Positions 32,029 through 35,686 of a stretch of DNA of 35,686 nucleotides are shown here, in pieces. The DNA lies in contig DASXKV010000027.1 in NCBI GenBank assembly GCA_036496605.1, positions 1 to 35,686 of the forward strand, read 5' to 3'. This DNA comes from Gemmatimonadaceae bacterium (GTDB lineage: Bacteria; Gemmatimonadota; Gemmatimonadetes; Gemmatimonadales; Gemmatimonadaceae). The translations under genes and the position numbers were made by a program. Every line of letters starts with the position of its first letter. Position 1 is the first letter of the stretch. The notes under the pieces are model-generated. The model did no database searches and was not told the origin of the DNA. It saw only the letters and a program-made list of their open reading frames with translations.

Positions 32029-33217
32029 AGTCCTTGTACGGATCGAGCTCGTTCTCGCCCGCCATGACGACGATGATCGGGCGGAGCGTGTGTAATAACT
32101 CGACACTGGGTCCCTGCGCCGCGAGGACATCGGGGAGCCGGCGATAAGCGTGCGGGCTCTCGTCGAGGCCGCCGCCGCGCAGAATGACACCTTTTCCGCC
32201 GACCCACTCACGCAGCATCTCCCAGGAAACCTTCCCAGGCGATTTCACCTCGCCGGTCTTGCGATTGACCTTGCCGCGCGCTTCGGTGCGACTCATGACG
32301 CGGCCGGCACCGTGCACCGTCGAGTACAGCGCGCCGCGCTGCTCGTCGCTATCGCCGGCCGCACCGGCGAGAATCACCGCGTCGTCGCCCATCGAGCCGC
32401 CGACGAAGCCCTTCTGACCAGGAAACGCCGGCGTCGCGCCTTTGCGGACGACAATGTACTCCTCACCGTCGTGCTTCTCGGTCCACGCAAAGTTGTGATG
32501 ATTGTGAACCAGCTCCATCTCGCGACCGCCAAGGATCGAGACGACTTTGCGCGCGACCCACTCCCGGCCAGCGTACGCGTACTCGCCGGCGAGATTCATG
32601 AGGTGCCAGTAGTCGTGGCCTAACGGGTCGTCGATCGCGAGCAGCGCTTCCTTCTCGGGCACGCGCTCGCCCCACTTCTTGCCTTGCGAAAGCGCGAGAA
32701 ATCCCGAGGCGACTCCGTGACCGAAACCGCGCGACCCGAAGTGGACGCCGATCCAGATGCGACCCTGCTCGTCGGCGAAGATGTCGACGTAGTGGTTTCC
32801 GCTCCCGACAGTGCCGAGCTGATTGCGCGCTTTCGCGTTGAGCGAGGCGCGGTCCGGCTTCGCCGGGATTGCGCCCCACACGTCCGACTCGAAGAGAGGA
32901 TGATCAGTCGGCGCGTCGTCGGCGAGATTGTTGCGCCCCATGCCGAAGCTGATCGTGCCTTGAATCTCGTCGGCGATGTGTTCGAGCTCGTTAGGCGTGA
33001 ACTGCTCGAGGGTGAGGTTCGTGCGGATCGCCGCGTTGCCGCAGGCGATGTCGAACCCGACGCCGACGACGGACACCTTGCGCCGATACGCCGCGACGCC
33101 ACCGATCGGCATGACGTAGCCAAGGTGGCCGTCGGCCATCAGCGCGACGCGCTCGGCCCGACTCGCGACGTCGGCAAGCTGCGCCAGCGTTTTCTCGTCG
33201 TGTGTTCCGAAGATCAT
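32027..33217 (-). CDS. rtcB: RtcB-type RNA ligase
   Basis: A 396-residue RtcB, the GTP- and Mn-dependent ligase joining 2',3'-cyclic phosphate/3'-phosphate RNA ends to 5'-OH ends. Metal- and GMP-binding motifs are present: DGHLGYVMPIGGV, GFDIACGNAA, LGTVGSGNHYVDIF, VHFGSRGFGH, HNHHNFAW, RKGATPA, GSMGDDAVILAG and the catalytic-histidine segment STVHGAGRVMSR. The size is on the short side, as in RtcB2-like bacterial forms. No rtcA, rtcR or archease gene is next to it. A tRNA fragment marking an integration site lies 320 bases upstream, so rtcB is the last host gene before the inserted element. Confidence 0.93.
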   Translation of the reverse strand: MIFGTHDEKTLAQLADVASRAERVALMADGHLGYVMPIGGVAAYRRKVSVVGVGFDIACGNAAIRTNLTLEQFTPNELEHIADEIQGTISFGMGRNNLADDAPTDHPLFESDVWGAIPAKPDRASLNAKARNQLGTVGSGNHYVDIFADEQGRIWIGVHFGSRGFGHGVASGFLALSQGKKWGERVPEKEALLAIDDPLGHDYWHLMNLAGEYAYAGREWVARKVVSILGGREMELVHNHHNFAWTEKHDGEEYIVVRKGATPAFPGQKGFVGGSMGDDAVILAGAAGDSDEQRGALYSTVHGAGRVMSRTEARGKVNRKTGEVKSPGKVSWEMLREWVGGKGVILRGGGLDESPHAYRRLPDVLAAQGPSVELLHTLRPIIVVMAGENELDPYKD

Positions 33218-33499
33218 GTCCGAGAATGTAGGCTTTTTGGTTCATCGCAGAATTCCGGGAACGGTTTCCGCGACCTCCCACGGCTCGCCGCGTCGAAGGC
33301 CGAGCTCCAGAAGCGAGACGTCAGTAATGAGCTCCGGCCTTTTCGAGGTGGCACTCCGGCATCTCACCCACCATCGGCGAGCCCAGCTCCGAGCCACGAG
33401 AAGGCAGCAACGAGCTGCGAGATTGAGCTCGAGCCGTGAGCCATCTCGCACCTGAACCTCGATCTCGAAACCAGTCCTTGGCGTCTCGTGGCCGACAAC
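33218..33499. other. intergenic, about 280 bases upstream of rtcB
   Basis: No credible gene. A minus-strand frame reads through the tRNA fragment into this stretch (VVGSIPTAGS is simply translated tRNA 3' end) and has no start signal. Confidence 0.5.
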
Positions 33500-33522
33500 A
33501 AAAACGCGCCCCTCGGGGCGCG
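33500..33522 (-). terminator. tRNA-type intrinsic terminator
   Basis: Stem CGCGCCCC (33505-33512) with GGGGCGCG (33515-33522), followed by TTTTT on the minus strand. It sits just beyond the tRNA 3' fragment and was probably the terminator of the original full-length tRNA gene. Confidence 0.85.
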
Positions 33523-33540
33523 CATGATTTTTCAAGAGAG

Positions 33541-33576
33541 AGCCAGCGGTCGGGATTGAACCGACGACCGCCTGGC
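33541..33576 (-). repeat. tRNA 3'-end fragment, probable attachment site
   Basis: On the minus strand this reads as the 3' part of a tRNA: variable region, T-arm GTCGG-TTCAATC-CCGAC, 3' acceptor strand CGCTGGC and discriminator T. No matching 5' acceptor strand (GCCAGCG), D-arm or anticodon arm precedes it, so it is not a functional gene. Tyrosine-recombinase elements leave exactly such a 3' fragment at the far end of the insertion. Its orientation puts the element at higher coordinates, where phage-like genes lie. Confidence 0.75.
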
Positions 33577-33810
33577 AACTGACTCGTTGCATCGGGCCAA
33601 GTTAGCACAGTCCTCACTCTCGCTTCAGAGAGACGAAACCAAGGCACTAGGCGCGACATGGCCCGTGGAGGGCCCGAATCGGCCGCAGAGAGTGCTACCA
33701 AATGCAAACGTGGCCACAAGCGACCACCGAGATGACAGGCTCATCGCTTTTGATGCGCCACGCTCCAGTTCCATTTGGCACACGAATAGGCACGCGCCGA
33801 GGTGGCTCGT

Positions 33811-34398
33811 ATGAGTCGCCGCACCTCGGCTCGCGCTGTCTGCTTCGGTGATCTGAGTGTTGACGAGGTTGTCAATCGCTGGCGACTCTACGGCGGCGAG
33901 CCGATGGCGTTGCGGGAGGCGGCACGCTCTCGCTCATTCGGCGGCTCGGTGGCTGCCGCGAAAGAGTATTTCGCTCGCACCGGACTCTTTCTCGCATCCA
34001 TCGAGCACCCGACCTGCGACTCGGATCACCAACGACATCGGCTGATCGCCCGCGCGATTCGACGGGCGCGCGAGGACCTCTTGGCGGGCTACGGACCACC
34101 TTCGGCGCGGTTTGTCTCGCTCGACTGTATCGCCAACCGCGGCGCGCCAGACCCGGAACTTGAGAAGCTTCTAACGATCGCTGAGCGACCGTTCGCGCCG
34201 ACCGATCGCGAAAGTGAAATGCGTGAGCTCGTGCGTATCGCGACGGCACCTCAGGAGAGGCAACTCATCGAAGCCTTTCGGGAGAAGCAATGTCGATCGC
34301 TCGCTCACGTCGAGCGCTTGTACGGCTGGAGTCGCGGGCAGGCATCGGTGATCGCGTCTCGCCTCCGCGAGAAGGTGCTCCGCAAGCTCGCTGCCTAA
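33811..34398 (+). CDS. phage-type protein with C-terminal helix-turn-helix
   Basis: About 195 residues, no named family recognised. The C-terminal 45 residues (AFREKQCRSLAHVERLYGWS then RGQASVIASRLREKVLRKLA) resemble a sigma-70 region 4-like helix-turn-helix, as in small phage regulators. The ATG at 33811 has GAGG about 9 bases upstream; GTG at 33802 is an alternative. The TAA stop lies in a GCCTAACG word. It is the first gene inside the putative inserted element. Confidence 0.6.
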   Translation: MSRRTSARAVCFGDLSVDEVVNRWRLYGGEPMALREAARSRSFGGSVAAAKEYFARTGLFLASIEHPTCDSDHQRHRLIARAIRRAREDLLAGYGPPSARFVSLDCIANRGAPDPELEKLLTIAERPFAPTDRESEMRELVRIATAPQERQLIEAFREKQCRSLAHVERLYGWSRGQASVIASRLREKVLRKLAA

Positions 34399-34464
34399 CG
34401 CGGCTTTGTTAGGGGTCGAACGCCTATAGAGAGAAGGGCCGCACATCACCCGACTCCTTGGGAT

Positions 34465-34962
34465 ATGACCTGCTTCCTGACAATCTCCATCGGCAAATCA
34501 GCCGATAGCGCCAGGCCACTCCTCGCGAGTACGAACCAAGCACTCGTGCGCCACGCGATTCGTGGATTTTTCCACCTCGTGGACCGCGACGATCGTGGCG
34601 AGACCCAGCTCCCCGATCTCCCCCACGCCGACGGTGCAGGCGAATACCAGTGGAGTCAGTGTGACATCGACTTTGAGTTGGAGAGGGCGGATGCGATCGA
34701 GAATGTTGCTCTCGCTGACGGCGAAAGTGGGACTTGGGACGACGAGACCCGCGCGCTTGCTGCCTGGCACCGCGAGCGAGCGCGCGCGATCGCGCTCCTC
34801 GTGCAGCAGCGCGACCTCGCGGTAAAGGTTGATCCCGACGGCGTCCCTTTTCTCGCGGACTCGAATTCCGACGGAGCGCCTCTCTCGGTGAGGGTGAGTT
34901 CTGACGGCGTGCCCTATCTCGCGGAGTCCTCGAAATCGACTCCCGTGGCCGCGGAGGGCTGA
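34465..34962 (+). CDS. hypothetical protein of the inserted element
   Basis: A 165-residue acidic protein. The N-terminal 110 residues look like an ordinary globular domain (IGKSADSARPLLASTNQALV). The C-terminus carries a short imperfect repeat, DPDGVPFLADSNSDGAPL and SSDGVPYLAES. It lies 4 bases before the tailspike-like gene, so it probably belongs to the tail module, perhaps as a fibre chaperone or adaptor. No family recognised. Confidence 0.6.
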   Translation: MTCFLTISIGKSADSARPLLASTNQALVRHAIRGFFHLVDRDDRGETQLPDLPHADGAGEYQWSQCDIDFELERADAIENVALADGESGTWDDETRALAAWHRERARAIALLVQQRDLAVKVDPDGVPFLADSNSDGAPLSVRVSSDGVPYLAESSKSTPVAAEG

Positions 34963-34966
34963 CGTC

Positions 34967-35686
34967 ATGCCACCCACCTACCTCGGCCAAAGCGCGACGC
35001 CTGCGAACGCGCAACTCGACACGCTGCCGCAACTCGGTGGCCTGTTAGGCGCCCTGCCAGCGACGGTCGTCGCGGCGCTCGCCGCGTTCAACGTGATTCC
35101 GGTTGTTGCGAGTGCGGCGGCGCGCGACGCGCTGATTCCGGCGCCGATCGTCAACATGCGTGTCGAGCGCAGCGATACGGGCTCGCGCGAGCGCTATGAC
35201 GGCACGGATTGGCGAGCCGAGGGCGTGTTGCGATCGGCCGGCCCCTTCATCGCGACCACGTCGAAAGCGGGATTCGTGGGCGATGGTGTCAATGACGATT
35301 CGGTCGCCCTCGCTGCTGCCGATGTGAGTGCTGTGGCCTCGGGCGGGCTCCACGAGCTCGATCTCAGCGCAGCACCCACGCGTGTGTTCGTCAACTCGAA
35401 CCTGGTACTGAACGCGCGGTTCCGACCGAACAGCGCTGCCACGGCGCGCATCTATGTGGGAGCAGGAAAAACGCTCACCATCGCCGACATGGAGGCAGGC
35501 GATTACGGGGTGTTCGATCCCACGGCGCCGGGAACGGTTGTACTCCCAAATCGGCAAGTGGTCAACCCGATGTGGGGCGGCGTCATCGGCGATAATGCGC
35601 ATAACGAGATTCCCGCGCTCAACTTTGTCGTCGCGTCGATTGCCGACAACAGCACGGTCGAGTTTCCTGGCCATCTGACGATGCGG
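34967..35686 (+). CDS. phage tailspike/fibre-like protein, 5' part
   Basis: The frame is open from the ATG at 34967 to the window edge (240 codons, no stop), so the gene is incomplete. After a head region (1-95), residues about 96-120 read TSKAGFVGDGVNDDSVALAA. That matches the GDGVxDD...A motif that opens pectate-lyase-like beta-helix domains in phage tailspikes and depolymerases. The rest (AGKTLTIADMEAGDYG, NSTVEFPGHLTMR) fits a beta-solenoid. It probably binds or degrades a surface polysaccharide. Together with the tRNA fragment it indicates a prophage or tail-derived element. Confidence 0.7.
   Translation, partial: MPPTYLGQSATPANAQLDTLPQLGGLLGALPATVVAALAAFNVIPVVASAAARDALIPAPIVNMRVERSDTGSRERYDGTDWRAEGVLRSAGPFIATTSKAGFVGDGVNDDSVALAAADVSAVASGGLHELDLSAAPTRVFVNSNLVLNARFRPNSAATARIYVGAGKTLTIADMEAGDYGVFDPTAPGTVVLPNRQVVNPMWGGVIGDNAHNEIPALNFVVASIADNSTVEFPGHLTMR

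Noticed and set aside
33541-33617. Complete tRNA gene
   Set aside because: Only the T-arm and the 3' acceptor strand are present; no 5' acceptor strand, D-arm or anticodon arm pairs with it.

Overview
The window is a GC-rich (roughly 60 % by eye) bacterial chromosome segment. The best guess for its source is Gemmatimonadota or a close relative. That rests on the PadR/duplicated-orphan-permease (ADOP) pair, a ZU5-like lipoprotein, the many two-component and stress genes, and an 8-base word (CGTTAGGC/GCCTAACG) scattered through the DNA. The taxonomic call is inference, not proof.

Layout. 0.1-1.6 kb: a LysR regulator and a GNAT acetyltransferase, convergent. 1.7-5.8 kb: a PadR-ADOP-membrane protein operon behind a triple operator, then a second padR whose partner gene is missing. 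5.8-9.6 kb: on the minus strand, a hypothetical gene, a truncated baeRF-like gene, a tryptophanyl-tRNA synthetase without a normal start codon, and a membrane histidine kinase. 9.8-14.0 kb: a frameshifted AlkA-type glycosylase, a Rieske/FAD reductase and a DUF2945 protein, facing GAPDH and a broken AhpD-like gene. 14.1-16.8 kb: a GAF histidine kinase, an OmpR-type response regulator and a PAS-LuxR regulator. 16.7-18.5 kb: decayed DUF2090 and transaldolase genes. 18.6-20.1 kb: a secreted TTHB210-like protein, a Tat cupredoxin and DUF488. 20.2-29.5 kb: three plus-strand units, namely glycogen synthase + GH15 glucoamylase, MmgE/PrpD + ComA-like phosphosulfolactate synthase, and a membrane protein + NorB-like four-helix protein + copper nitrite reductase. 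29.8-33.2 kb: tRNA-Gly(CCC), DoxX, a TPR protein, a lipoprotein and RtcB. From 33.5 kb: a tRNA 3' fragment with its terminator, followed by phage-type genes ending in a tailspike-like protein cut by the window edge.

How it fits together. Four units (alkA, glgA-GH15, mmgE-comA, and the nitrite reductase unit) start behind the same unusual sequence, GTAC-N17-GTAC-N7-TCATTGTCG, with exactly conserved spacing. A fifth, degenerate copy precedes the cupredoxin unit. These genes cover glycogen turnover, copper/nitrite respiration, DNA repair and side metabolism, and look like one stress, starvation or low-oxygen regulon. The 14-17 kb signalling cassette is a candidate controller. A separate 11-bp direct repeat (TGAAG-N6-TGAAG) lies before the GAF kinase and the response regulator, and once more near 7.0 kb. 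This shared-promoter regulon is the best candidate here for an undescribed system.

Several genes between 5.8 and 18.5 kb carry frame breaks, which may be real decay or assembly indels. All counts and alignments were done by eye.
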